From positions 215,041 through 279,040 of the forward strand of contig NC_034016.1 in NCBI RefSeq assembly GCF_000346465.2: DNA of 64,000 nt, read 5' to 3'. This DNA is from Prunus persica (Eukaryota; Streptophyta; Magnoliopsida; Rosales; Rosaceae). The notes beneath the pieces were generated by a model that was not told the DNA's origin, did not search any database, and saw only the letters and a list, made by a program, of their open reading frames with translations. This document shows positions 1 to 11,736 of this stretch, one piece after another. The position numbers and the translations under genes were made by a program. Positions within the stretch are counted from its first letter, which is position 1, and every line of letters begins with the position of its first letter.

Positions 1-164
1 TTATTCATTTCGTCGTTTTAAATAAATAACCACGTCCGGTATAACTACCGTCGTGATAAGTTATAATAACGTCGGTTTATACGGTATTGCGTCGTGTGAA
101 ATTATATAATACGTCGTTGTACATAAATAACCGTCGTGTGTTTTTTTGTTTATCTTTGTTTTAG

Positions 165-1991
165 GATGAATTGCAGAAACAAGTCTCGGAAGGCAAAGTC
201 AGAGTAGATGGCAGCAATGATGTGCTGACCATGGCTTTGGGCCCCGAGCATCCAGGCAGGGTGAGGGGAGTTGGTGCTGGTGTTTCCCCAAGGCAATATT
301 TCAATTTGCCCAAACCACAGAGGGTGAGCTTTGACGACCGTTTGAAGGAGAGTTTAAGAGTTCTCCTTCAAGAAGAGACTAAAAAGATGGAGGCTAAGGC
401 AAGGGAAGAGGCCTTAAGGATGGAGGCTAGGACAAAACAATTGGTAGAGGCTGAGAGGGAGCATTTCCTGAGTCAGCTTTCCCAATTAATTCCCAATTTT
501 GATCCAAGCATGCTTAAACCAAGAATTAGCCAAAGCCCCAAAAATCCAATGTCTGACAAAGCTAGCTGCTCTGGAGGTGATGTGAGATCCCTACATTTGG
601 AGGATGATACTGCCAAAATGGGGAAACATCAGCCAGATGAAGAGAAGGAAGAAGAAAAGAGAGATGAAGAGAAGGAAGAAGAAAAAAGATATGAAGAGAA
701 GGAAGAAGAAAAAAGAGATGAAGAGAAGGAAGAAGAAAAGGAGAAAGAAGATGAAGAAAAGCATGACGACAAGGTATGTTAACATAACTTTTTTATTTGT
801 TTTTCAAAATTTCAGACGTCGATATTTTTATTTAATCCGTCGTTTGTTTACAACTTAGACGGCGGAATTTTTTTAAGACGTAATAAAATATTTAAACGAC
901 GGTTTTTTCACCGTCGTTTAAATGGTTTCAGACGACTCTTTATTCATAAAACCGTCGTCTTTATTAAATTACCACGACAATTTTTTCACCGTCGTTTAAA
1001 TACTTTTAAAACGACGTTTTATTCCTTAAACCGTCGTCTTTATTGAATTACCACGTCATTTTTTTATTTCTTTAAACAGGTTATTGAAGTTGGTGCTTAT
1101 TCAAAAATGGAGGCGCCATCTTCTTTAAAAACCCTTTGTCGTTTTGTGGAAACGACACTCCTGCCTGAGGATAAGACAGTCCAATTTACAATTGATAAGG
1201 AGGTGTTTGGTGGTGAGCGCGATACCTTCCTCCTGCCTGAAGATATTACACAATTTGCAGGCATGGAAGAAATTGGAGCTACTGTATTGGCTGTATATAT
1301 GAGGTTTGTACTTCTAAAATAATAACTCGTTGGTTTATATATTGCGTCGTCTTAACTAACTAACCACGTCGTCTTAACTAACAACCGTCGTGATAAATAT
1401 ATTATAACGTCCTCATCTATTTCAGTACGTCGTTTGAAATATTATAATACGTCGTTTTTTTTATACATAACCGTCGTGTTTTGTGTGCTGACTTGTTTAT
1501 ATTATTTTATTTATTTAGGTACTTACACGATGTTTTGAAAAAAGCCAATATGTGCAGTATGGTTGGCTTTATCGACCCTGCTACAGTTAGTGCCAACTCT
1601 GGCACAATAACTGCAAGATCACGACTTGTAGCAGCTCGACTTCAGAAGACAGACGGTGAACAGATTTTCATGATGCCTTACAATCCAGGGTTAGTCTCCT
1701 TAGGATTTTGTTTTTAAGATTTTCAATAAATGACAGCTTATAAACTAACCACGTCGGTGTTTTATTTTTATTTAGTCGTTTGAAACTACTAACCACGTCG
1801 GTATTTTATTTATCGTCGTGATAAATATATAATGTCCGTCGTTAGCTACTTTTACTTCGTCGTGTGAAATACTATAATACGTCGTTTTTGTAAATAACCG
1901 TCGTTTTATATTAACTTTTGTGCAGCCGTCATTGGATTTTGCTGATTGTAAGAGCAAGAGAGAAACCGTCTATTTTCCTGGATTCTCTGCC
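165..1991 (+). CDS. CACTA ORF2: plant-transposase region fused to a Ulp1-like cysteine protease (partial)
   Basis: Four exons can be read in one frame: 165-773, 1080-1303, 1519-1689 and 1926 into the gap at 1992. All have AG acceptors and GT donors with compatible phases. Exon 1 carries the EHPGRVRGVG motif typical of the Ptta/En-Spm plant transposase family, then a charged helical stretch and a Lys/Glu-rich repeat. Exon 3 reads like the N-terminal part of transposon-encoded C48 proteases. Exon 4 has HWILLIV and IFLDSL, matching the His and Asp positions of the Ulp1 active site; the Cys region is lost in the gap. Such proteases are carried by many plant CACTA and Mutator elements, possibly to cleave SUMO-like conjugates. 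The true start is upstream of the window, so the first in-frame residue shown is Asp-165, not a start codon. Confidence 0.8.
635..742 (+). repeat. 27-bp coding minisatellite, four copies
   Basis: Four nearly identical 27-bp units run from 635 to 742 and keep the reading frame of ORF2. Each encodes a nine-residue, Glu/Lys-rich block of the type DEEKEEEKR. The tract is expected to be a highly charged, helical or disordered segment. Copy number is likely to vary between element copies. Confidence 0.85.
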
Positions 1992-2807
1992 NNNNNNNNN
2001 NNNNNNNNNNNNNNNNNNNNNNNNNNNNNNNNNNNNNNNNNNNNNNNNNNNNNNNNNNNNNNNNNNNNNNNNNNNNNNNNNNNNNNNNNNNNNNNNNNNN
2101 NNNNNNNNNNNNNNNNNNNNNNNNNNNNNNNNNNNNNNNNNNNNNNNNNNNNNNNNNNNNNNNNNNNNNNNNNNNNNNNNNNNNNNNNNNNNNNNNNNNN
2201 NNNNNNNNNNNNNNNNNNNNNNNNNNNNNNNNNNNNNNNNNNNNNNNNNNNNNNNNNNNNNNNNNNNNNNNNNNNNNNNNNNNNNNNNNNNNNNNNNNNN
2301 NNNNNNNNNNNNNNNNNNNNNNNNNNNNNNNNNNNNNNNNNNNNNNNNNNNNNNNNNNNNNNNNNNNNNNNNNNNNNNNNNNNNNNNNNNNNNNNNNNNN
2401 NNNNNNNNNNNNNNNNNNNNNNNNNNNNNNNNNNNNNNNNNNNNNNNNNNNNNNNNNNNNNNNNNNNNNNNNNNNNNNNNNNNNNNNNNNNNNNNNNNNN
2501 NNNNNNNNNNNNNNNNNNNNNNNNNNNNNNNNNNNNNNNNNNNNNNNNNNNNNNNNNNNNNNNNNNNNNNNNNNNNNNNNNNNNNNNNNNNNNNNNNNNN
2601 NNNNNNNNNNNNNNNNNNNNNNNNNNNNNNNNNNNNNNNNNNNNNNNNNNNNNNNNNNNNNNNNNNNNNNNNNNNNNNNNNNNNNNNNNNNNNNNNNNNN
2701 NNNNNNNNNNNNNNNNNNNNNNNNNNNNNNNNNNNNNNNNNNNNNNNNNNNNNNNNNNNNNNNNNNNNNNNNNNNNNNNNNNNNNNNNNNNNNNNNNNNN
2801 NNNNNNN
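1992..2807. other. Assembly gap (816 N)
   Basis: Run of undetermined bases. It removes the rest of the Ulp1-like protease exon(s) and the sequence just before the TNP2 leader. Long open frames that seem to cross it are artefacts of N. Confidence 1.
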
Positions 2808-3742
2808 GATCCCTGAAACCTAAAATTTCAGATTTCACGCGACATAACATTTCGCTCTCTCACTTCTGCTCTAATTAAAAGTTGCACTCTCCAGGCTCGT
2901 CGAATCTGTGAGCTCGTCCAACCTGTAAGTACAAACCCTATCTTCCCCTTGTAAATTCATTGAATGATATTAGGTTGTTTTGTTAAAGGGTTTTAGGTAT
3001 ATGCTTTGCGATCTGTTAATAATGTGCTTATAGGTATGGGTTCATGGATTTTCTGTTTAATGGGTTCATGACAAGATCAAATAAAGGTGTACTTTTGCTG
3101 GAAATCAACACAAAAAGACACATCACCAACTTCCAAATGATTTCCAGCAAAAGGACACCTTTATTTGATCTTGTCATTTTCCGCTCTGGAGAAGGTGCAA
3201 AGTGCACCAATGCTTATAGGTATGGGTTCATGGATTTTCTGTTTAATGGGTTCATGGATTACATTATCTGTTATGTTGAATTGGGAATGGATTTAATTTT
3301 GTCGTATCTTTTAATCACCCTATGTTATGTTGAATTGGGAATGGATTTATTGTTTTCATGCTTGGTTTCATGTATATGTTGGTTTCTTGCTTGGTTTCAT
3401 ATATATGTTGTGTTCTTAATGGGTTTTGTGTTCTTGAAAATAAACTGAGACACGACGAATTTTAAGGCGTACGACGACGATTACACGACGGTGTTTTTAA
3501 ACTACCGTCGTTGTATTACTTATACACGACGGTTTTTTCATAAACCGTCGTTTGTATTACGTATAATAGACGACGTCTGTTGAAAATCCGTCGTCTATAT
3601 ATGCCAAATACGTCTGTTTTTGATTAAAACCCGTCGTCTCTGTTGTTTATTACTTGCGATTAGATCATTGTATAATCTGCTATAGTGATGGTCATTGCCT
3701 GTATTTTCACTTTATTATAGATAATAGGTTATAGTGTCGGAG
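2808..3742 (+). promoter_or_regulatory. Leader/upstream region of the CACTA transposase gene
   Basis: No convincing coding exon. It holds a 186-bp duplicated block with a near-perfect hairpin (3025-3256), a second direct repeat around 3268-3350 (a unit ending GGGAATGGATTTA appears twice), and a cluster of CCGTCGT/ACGACGG motifs at 3460-3640. The ACGTCG-type motifs are probably transposase or TNPA-like binding sites. The segment is the likely promoter or 5' untranslated region of TNP2; its start site cannot be placed by eye. Confidence 0.45.
3025..3256. repeat. 46-bp direct repeats bracketing a 38-bp-arm hairpin
   Basis: Positions 3025-3070 and 3211-3256 are the same 46 bp. Between them, 3070-3107 and 3138-3175 are inverted copies of each other with a single mismatch (37 of 38 pairs), separated by a 30-base loop. 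The direct repeats are far longer than any normal target duplication, so this is better seen as a tandem duplication of a 186-bp unit, with the hairpin inside, than as a simple insertion. Confidence 0.9.
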
Positions 3743-6700
3743 ATGGATAAGTCATGGATGCACTCGGATAGAAGATCGAAGGCATATGAGTTTGGGGTGG
3801 AAGCATTTTTGAACTTTGCTGTAGAAAATCTTCTAACTACAACACATATCCGTTGTCCATGTGTTAAATGTGTTAATTTGAAGTTGTTTGGGGTTGGAAT
3901 TATAAGGGATCACTTATACTTTAATGGAATTGACCAAAGCTATAAGAATTGGACATTTCACGGAGAACCTTGGGAAGCAACTACTAATGCTAGCAGAAAT
4001 GTTGAAGAAGATGATGGCCATAGTAGGTACAGTTTTGTGTCTGAAGAAATTGATATGGATGATAATGATTTTGGTGATTTTGGTTCGGATCCGTATGAGT
4101 TTGCCAATGTGATTGGGGATGGAGATCAACCAGTGTACCCTGGTTGTAGAAAGTACACGAAGTTATCGGCATTAGTGAAGTTGTATAATTTGAAGGCAAA
4201 ACATGGGATGAGTGATGTCTGTTTTACAGAATTATTGATACTTCAAGGCGATTTGCTTCCAGAAGGAAATACAATACCAACCTCCATGTATGAGGCTAAA
4301 AAGACTTTGTGTGCATTGGGGCTGAGTTATGAGAAAATGCACGCATGCCCCAATGATTGCATCTTGTATAGGAAGGAGTATGAGGATTCAACTAATTGTC
4401 CTACTTGTGGTATCTCAAGGTGGAAGGAAGGCAAAGATGCAATCTTGAAAGAGGGTGTGCCAGCGAAGGTGGTGTGGTATTTTCCCCCAATTCCAAGGTT
4501 TAAAAGGATGTTTCAATCACATGAGACAGCTAAGAGTTTGACTTGGTGGCATGTTGCTAGAAAATCAATTGACGGTCAGATGTCTCATCCGGCGGATTCC
4601 CCGTCTTGGAAACTTCTTGATGATAAATGGCCTGAGTTTGGTAATGAGCCGAGAAACTTGAGATTGGCTCTTTCATCTGATGGATTCAATCCCCACAGTT
4701 CTCTAAGTAGCAGATATAGTTGTTGGCCGGTTATCTTAGTTACATATAATCTCCCTCCATGGCTGTGCATGAAACGAAAGTTCATGATGTTAACCTTATT
4801 GATTTCCGGTCCTAAACAACCCGGAAATGATATAGACGTCTACTTGGAGCCTTTGATTGATGATTTAAAATCCTTGTGGGTTGGGATTAGAGGAGTGTAT
4901 GATGCACATAATGGAGAATACTTTACACTCAGAGCTGCATTAATGTGGACAATTAATGATTTCCCCGCCTATGGAAACTTATCTGGTTGTGTTGTTAAAG
5001 GATATAAAGCTTGTCCAATATGCGGCGATGATACACCTAGTCACAGGTTGAAAAATGGCCACAAAATTTGTTACATTGGGCATAGAAAATGGTTACCAAT
5101 CAATCATCCATATAGGAGGCAACGTGCAGCTTTTAATGGGAAACCTGAATATGGCATACCTCCAGAGCCATTAACCGGAGAAGAAGTGCTGCATATGGTT
5201 GAAAATGGTGACAGAGTTTGTTGGAAGAAGAAATCAATATTCTTTGATCTCGAGTATTGGAAATACCTTCCTGTGAGGCATGCCCTAGATGTTATGCACA
5301 TTGAGAAGAATGTTTGCGATAGTATCATTGGTACATTGCTGGAGATCCCTGGAAAAAATAAAGATGGGATTGCTGCTCGATTAGATTTATTGAACATGGG
5401 GGTCAAAACTGATTTGCAACCCGAGTATGGAGAAAGACGTACTCGTTTGCCTCCTGGGCCTTGGAATTTGTCAAGAGCAGAGAAGAGAGAGGTTTGCAAT
5501 TCTTTCTATGGTATGAAGGTCCCTGAAGGTTATTCTTCAAATATTAAAAATCTTGTATCTGTACAAGATTCAAGACTTCTTGGCCTTAAATCACATGATT
5601 GTCATACCTTAATGCAACAATTGCTCCCTGTGGCAATTCGTTCTGTTTTGGAGAAGCCTGCAAGGTATGCAATAACTCGTTTGTGCTTCTTCTTCAATGC
5701 TATATGTGCAAAGACTGTTGATGTTTCCAAGCTAGATAAGTTGGAAGAAGATGTAGTAGTTACTCTGTGTTTGCTTGAGAAGTACTTTCCCCCTTCATTC
5801 TTTGATATCATGGTTCATCTAGTAGTACATCTTGTCAGAGAAGTTCGTCTATGTGGGCCAGTATATTTTAGGTGGATGTATCCGTTTGAAAGATATATGA
5901 AAGTGCTGAAGGGGTATGTTCAGAATCGTACTCGTCCCGAAGGTTGCATTGCTGAGCGGTATATAGCTGAAGAAGCGGTAGAGTTTTGTACTCAGCATTT
6001 ATCTGATGTTAGTACAGTTGGAGTGCCTTCAAGCCAAAAGATGGGAGTTTCAAAGCCATTATCAGGTTGCACAGTGAGCGTAGTTGATCAGGACCTGTTG
6101 AATCAAGCACATCTATATGTCTTGGAGAATACGAAGGAAGTCCTACCTTATATCGAGTACGTATGAGTTTTATTCTTTAAGTTTCCATTTAAAATTATTT
6201 CTTATGTTTATCTTATATATTTGGGACCGTAATGCTTGAATTTTTCGTGTCATGTAGGCAACATATGATCCACATCAAGACTGCTTATCCAAAATTTAGA
6301 AAGAGAACAAAGTGGCTGCAGGATAAGCACAATAGCACTTTCATTCAATGGCTACGCTTCAAGGTATATGTTGTTGAATAACGTATTTCTCTTTTAATTT
6401 TCTTCTTATTTATATGTTAGGATGAATTAAGATATGATTAATTTGCAGGTTCAAAGTGAAGTTGAGGAAGACAATCATGGCGTATCAGAAAATTTAAGGT
6501 GGCTAGCAGCTGGTCCAAACATGTCAGTGCCATTATATAGGAGCTATCTTATTAAAGGTATTAAATTCAATATCAAGGCACAAGATGATGTGCGGACAAC
6601 TCAAAATAGTGGAGTTTATTTACTTGCACATACCATGCAAGTTGCTAGTGCCAAGGATAAAAACCCAATTCTCTCAAATATGGGTTTCTATGGTGTCATT

Positions 6701-7093
6701 CAAGAAATTTGGGACCTTGACTACCAAAAGTTTACAATCCCAGTCTTTAGGTGTGATTGGATAGATAGTTCTGGTCTTGTAGTCGACGAACTTGGATTTA
6801 CCCTTGTAGATTTGAGTAAAATTGGACATAGGAATGACCAATTTGTTTTGGCTTCTCAAGTCAAACAAATATTTTTTGTTGACGACCCGATGCATCGTGG
6901 TTGGTCGGTAGTGTTATCAATGCCTAGTAGAGAATATAATGATGTTATTGGTGATGAAGTATTAGGTGATGTGATAATTGAGTGTGAGCCATTTACTAGA
7001 GGGATGCCAAATGTTGACACATTTGATGAACTGGTAGGTGAGTTAGGCGGTCAAAATATTCGAGATGGGTGTGAAGATATATGGATTGAATGA
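3743..7093 (+). CDS. CACTA transposase TNP2
   Basis: Three exons: 3743-6156, 6258-6363 and 6449-7093, with matching phases. Translation starts at the ATG at 3743, giving MDKSWM, the usual start of the transposase-associated domain (residues 1-75, with a CPCVKC cluster). The central tnp2 domain follows, including the GFNPHSSLSSRYSCWPV block and conserved Cys/His residues near VKGYKACPICG. The DUF4218 region is at the end of exon 1 (with LVREVRLCGPV and RTRPEGCIAERY), and DUF4216 is in exon 3. It should bind and cut element ends in the nucleus. No stop or frameshift is visible in about 1055 codons, so the protein may be functional. The spacer motifs are like those in the subterminal region. Confidence 0.9.
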
Positions 7094-7174
7094 TGCTTAT
7101 GTAATTGGCAGTGTATGACATTAATTTTGTAATATATTGTAATGTGATTTCTTCACTTTCTACGTTCAAATAAA

Positions 7175-8455
7175 ACACGACGTTATTGTGAATCAGTTAT
7201 TCAGCATATTTACCGACGTCTTAAAGCAACGTAACAATGAAGAACCACGACGCTATTGTGAAGCAATTATTCAGGATATCACGTCGGTGAAGGATAAAGA
7301 ACCGCCATGTAATTCAAAATAACACGACTCCAATCCCATAATACCGACGTCTAAAAAACGAGATATGTAATCTGAACGTTAAAAAATACGACGTCATCAT
7401 ACATTTTCCACGTCGCAAGTTCTTTTATAAACGAAGAGGAACGAAATTAATTCCGACGGAAATTCATTATAACCGCCGTCTAATAACAATTAAACGACGT
7501 TATTTGTAATACGGCTCCCATCATAATCTACGCCGTCTATATGTTCTGTAATACGGCTCTCATTTATTTGGAACCGACGTTGTTTAGACGTTCAACGTCG
7601 TCTATATTATTAAGTGCGTCGTGAGTAATGAATACATATAAATACAACGTCGACTATATAAATGTATACGTCGTAAATAATGACACTGACAACTATTTCC
7701 ACGTCATCTTTTTTAGATAAAATCGAAGTGGAAAATTTATTTCACGACGGTTTTTTGTAAATAAGAGACGTTGTAGAACTTTAGCAGACTAAACACGTCT
7801 GTTTTTATTGTTTTCCGACGTTGTTGTATTTAACAACGTCTAATATTTATGGTCGTTGTTTGTTTCTGAAAATAGGACGTATAAATTTTTTAATACGACT
7901 CTCATATATTTGTAACTGACGTTGTTTAGTTTTTCAACGTCTACTATAGAAACACATACGTCGTAAATAATGACACTGACAACTATTTCCACGTCATCTT
8001 TTATCAAAAAATCGAAGTGGAAAATTAATTGTACGACGGTTGTGTTTATATGTGCGACGTAGTAGGTATCAATAACGTCGTCTTCTAATGTATTTAAAGA
8101 CGTCATATTTTTTATTGTCGTGAAAATTATATTTAACGTCGGCGTATTTTTATTGTCGTCGTTGTATGTCTATCTTGCGGCCTTGTTCTCTTAATATGTG
8201 TCATATTTTCCCTTTTTAACGACGGTCTTTTTAGAGAATTGGTCGTCTATTATCATCATCGATTGCTTTTTTTAGATCTTTTTGCAGTACAAAGACGTCG
8301 TTTTGTATTTTTTGATGACGTTGTATTGTTTAACAACGACGGTTATTTAGCGTCGTGGTTTATGAGGGAAAAGATGACGGTGGATTCCACGACCATTGAA
8401 AAACCAAATACACGACGGTGATTTACCGTCGTCTTTTTGCTTTTTTGTAGTAGTG
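7175..8455. repeat. CACTA subterminal repeat array and right terminal inverted repeat
   Basis: After the TNP2 stop there is no long coding frame. The stretch holds dozens of short ACGTCG/CGACGT/CCGTCGT motifs in both orientations, plus longer internal direct repeats. For example, the block with ACTGACAACTATTTCCACG occurs near 7684 and again near 7974. The terminal repeat ends at 8455. Subterminal arrays of this kind bind TNPA-like proteins in En/Spm. Confidence 0.85.
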
Positions 8456-8503
8456 CAAATATTAACTACTTTTCAAAACGCCACTGTTTATGGGCATAAA
8501 AGA

Positions 8504-9779
8504 CTAATTCTGCATCAATAGGGATATTATAGAAATTGTCTGAAATATATAGCATTGTAAAAAGAAAACAAAATGTAAAGAAATAAAATGACCTCAGGCA
8601 CAGAGAGCTGTAAACGAAACTTAGGGCCATCATAGTGGTAAAGTATTGGCCTGAAAGCATCCTCTTCTAATGGTTTGCACCTTTCCTTCACTCGAATTCT
8701 AACCTGAAACCAATTCAACTTCTCATGTCAAACCTATTCAGTCTCAATTCTGCTAGCTGTTGTTACATATGTATAACTTATTCAAACCTGAGCTGGAAAT
8801 CTTGATTCTCCTCTGCACTTCTTGTCTTCCCACGCTGTTGGGTCAATGTTTGACCCTCCAAAACTTACAGCCTTTTAAAATTAAAAAAGAAGACAAATGA
8901 GTCAATCTAATAATTTCTAAAAGGATCCAGACACCAGAGAGAAAGTAGGCAAACCTGAAATACTCCATGCAGCTGGTGGGCTGTGTAGTTATAAAGAAAA
9001 AGGGGTAAGCCTGGGGTTATTGCCCTAACAGAGTCCTTATATTTCTGTGGGAGCCCTGCAAAAATAATAAATCAGATTTGTAACATTTTGCATAACTGCA
9101 TTCCTTATTCACTTGAAGAAGATGAAGAAAACTCAAGGAATGTTATGTCCATGATATGATCACCTATATGTCTAGAGAAATTACAAGAAATGTAGAACAA
9201 AGATGAATATGGAATCTGGATGGATGCAGAAACTGTTAGTAATTAATCAGGTAGACCGTAGAGCGGAGAGAAATTACCGAAGAGTTGGCGATGGAGATCC
9301 TCTTGCATAGTCTCATTGTTACACACGAAAATGTAACCACCCAAGACCTCATTCCTAGGCAGCATTTCAGCCTGAGGCAAACTCTTATGCCACTTATCAT
9401 GACTAGTGTTACTCTGCTGCTGCTGCTGCTGATCACCTTTCAACTCCTCTAACGATCTCAATCGCAAAGGCATATTAAGATTATTGTTGAAATTAGTCTT
9501 CCTATAATAACAATAATAATTATTATTATTCAAGTCTTCCTCCTCCTCATCTTCTTGATCAATATTTGCATTTGAGTAATACTCATGTCTTTCTGTCATA
9601 TTTCTGAATTGATTGTCAAGTGCAAGCCTTGATGCCACTGCCCTCCATGTTTGGTACTGATCATCAGCTGCAGAGCCAGGGCCAGAGCCAGAGGCCATCA
9701 CTTGATGATGATGGAAATTGAATTGATCTTTACCAGCTGACCACTGCCACACAGAGCTTTCAGTACTCATTGATGACAT
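8504..9779 (-). CDS. DCD-domain asparagine-rich protein (NRP-like)
   Basis: Five exons on the minus strand: 9278-9779, 8955-9055, 8788-8871, 8593-8703 and 8504-8539, giving about 277 residues. The N-terminal half is low complexity, with Asn, Gln, His and acidic runs. From about residue 142 comes a Development-and-Cell-Death domain: LGGYIFVCNNETMQ, then a segment with GLPLFLYNY, then FGGSNIDPTAWEDKKC, then CKPLEEDAFRPILYHYDG. NRP-type DCD proteins act in stress and ER-stress cell-death signalling. I chose the ATG at 9779; an in-frame ATG lies at 9770, and one further upstream (9845) would add a hydrophobic stretch unlike the family. The last exon adds only eleven residues before TAG. The 3' UTR is interrupted 48 bp later by the CACTA element, so the polyadenylation site may lie inside the transposon. 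Confidence 0.85.
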
Positions 9780-10503
9780 TATTGTGTGAGTAAGAGCAAG
9801 AGATGAGGAGAAGGCAAGCAAGCAAGGGATTATACAAATTTGCAATCGTAGCTACTTTTAAATACAAATTAACTGAATTAATTATTTTAAATTTGGTGGT
9901 CATAATGGACTTTCGGCACTCGTGGGGTCCTTTTATTTTACCTTTTCTTTGTTGTTGCTGCTTTACAATCTTTTGGCGAGAATTTGAATCAAAATAGTCC
10001 GCCATTACTAAAACACTAGAGTATACTGAAAAGGCTGATGAATAATGATTGCTGAATTTGATTTTCAAATGTTGCTCCCTCCATCCCTTCTTTCGTGTGA
10101 TTGCTAAAACATATGGCATCGCATTGGGGTCGGCGTTATAAGGATGATGAAGGATGAGACAAGAGACAAAGGCAAGTCTTGTGTTGTTCCTCCCCATGTA
10201 CATTTAATTTAAATTGTTATTCTATTTAAGAAATGTCACATCGGATGCACCAACCAGCTAATTGCCATACCCTTGTCTTGTTTTGTTGTTAATTTAGTTC
10301 AAAGAGTAAAAAATGGACCAATTGTATGCTTTTGTAATGAGTAAAAATGTCTGTCTTATTTGTGTTCTACTTGCTCCCACCAGAAGCTACCCTCAGTAAA
10401 TAAATTAATGCCTTGCTTGAACTTCTATGCCGAAATTATATGTATAACTTATAGAAAATTATCACTTTATCGAAAGACTTCAGTTGTAAGGAAACGAGCC
10501 AAT

Positions 10504-10528
10504 AATATATATATATATATATATATAT
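10504..10528. repeat. AT dinucleotide microsatellite
   Basis: Uninterrupted AT repeats. Confidence 0.95.
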
Positions 10529-10614
10529 CTCTCATTCAAAGAGAGACGAGCACACACATGACATATACATGCATGCAAGATGTGCAACTTTATAGAGGAA
10601 GATTTTCATGCAAT

Positions 10615-10728
10615 GGGGATAACATTTTTTGTTATCCCGATTAATAGCGCAATGACATATGTATGCATGATAACTTTTTCATATGTCATTGCATTATTGA
10701 TCGGAAATAACAAAACAGTGCTATCCCC
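10615..10728. repeat. MITE-like imperfect hairpin, copy A
   Basis: Arms 10615-10661 and 10680-10728 are inverted copies with several mismatches around an 18-base loop; the innermost CAATGACATATG pairs perfectly. A related hairpin lies at about 34163-34240: both contain TATCCCGA followed by an AATAACACAATGAT-like block and end in a TGCTA(T/C)CCC-like segment. This supports a small mobile or miRNA-precursor-like family. Confidence 0.6.
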
Positions 10729-11736
10729 GTTACAAGGAAAGTTTTTCTACTTGTATTGGCTGTGCTATGCAAAACAGTTTGAGAAAGTTAGACAATTGCT
10801 GGCTTAGCTAGATTCCCAGAAACTACATACTTAAACAAATAATTAATTAAGAAATTGACCAAACATCTATATCAAAAGCAACAGTAAATGGTTGCACCCA
10901 GGCATTAGATAATATACAACATCTGTTTAGTCAAGTACTTTAGCTGTCATCAAAATTTAATGTTCAATCAAAACTACGTAAGAGTTAAGCCATTTGCCTT
11001 TAGCTCACACAAGATTCTATATCTCGTCGTGTGGAGTTGTGGCTATTGTTGTTACATGTTAATTATACACGTGGATGTGACAATATATATCTTCCATGTT
11101 GAATATTATATATATGATCTATTTTATTTTAACTTCGAGTCTTTTTCTTAATCGAAATTCAAACTTGAGTTAAGTACTTTAATTTGCATTAATACTCTTA
11201 AATATTTAAAATCGCCCAATCACACACCATCCAGAAGCCACAACAGCTTTGTCATTTCTGGAGACATTAACTAACTATAAAATATATTGATGGAGGATCG
11301 AAAGATAGAGTAATTGGCCTTGACCTCTTATATTATTAGAGAAATGAGAATAAATAAGAAGATAGAGTATATTAGAGAGGATTTTATTTATTTATTTGTT
11401 TTTGTATGATTTATAATTTCTATTTTTGCCTTACTAAATTAACTTACATAAAAAATTTCGGAATTTTCAGAATTTGGAATTTTGTATTTGATTCGGGGTG
11501 TGTCAAAATCGGTTACCATATTCCACATGCTTCATTTCATAATGATAGGAAACATTTAGATGTCAAAAAGTGAAATTCATATGAACCCTTTTGAATTTGA
11601 GGACATCTCTCTCAGATTATCTCCACCATTTTAAATATTAAAACGTTTTCCTCAATTATGATTCAATTTACGATATAATACATTCTTTGATATATGTAAT
11701 TAATGAAGGAAATGACCGCGGTCACTAAATGGATTT

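Larger units (their letters stand above)
1..8455 (+). mobile_element. CACTA (En/Spm-type) DNA transposon, left end outside the window
   Basis: The right terminus is visible at 8455. Read inward on the minus strand it begins CACTACTACAAAAAAGC, the classic CACTA terminal inverted repeat. Inside are a TNP2 transposase gene (3743-7093) and an upstream gene with a plant-transposase region followed by Ulp1-like protease exons (165 to the gap). Short motifs built on ACGTCG, CCGTCGT and ACGACGG, in both orientations, fill the subterminal region (about 7175-8440) and also the spaces between exons. The left terminus and first exon(s) lie before base 1. Positions 1992-2807 are unsequenced. TNP2 is open from end to end, so the element may be autonomous if the missing parts are intact. 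It has landed 48 bp downstream of the stop codon of the convergent DCD gene. Confidence 0.93.

Noticed and set aside
591..785. Open frame on the minus strand rich in Phe/Leu
   Set aside because: Antisense shadow of the Glu/Lys minisatellite of the CACTA ORF2.
1906..2850. Long frames crossing the N run
   Set aside because: The unbroken reading is due only to undetermined bases.
3044..3448. 134-codon plus-strand frame with hydrophobic stretches
   Set aside because: It is made of the local direct repeats and hairpin, has no family similarity and ends in repeat motifs; treated as leader sequence.
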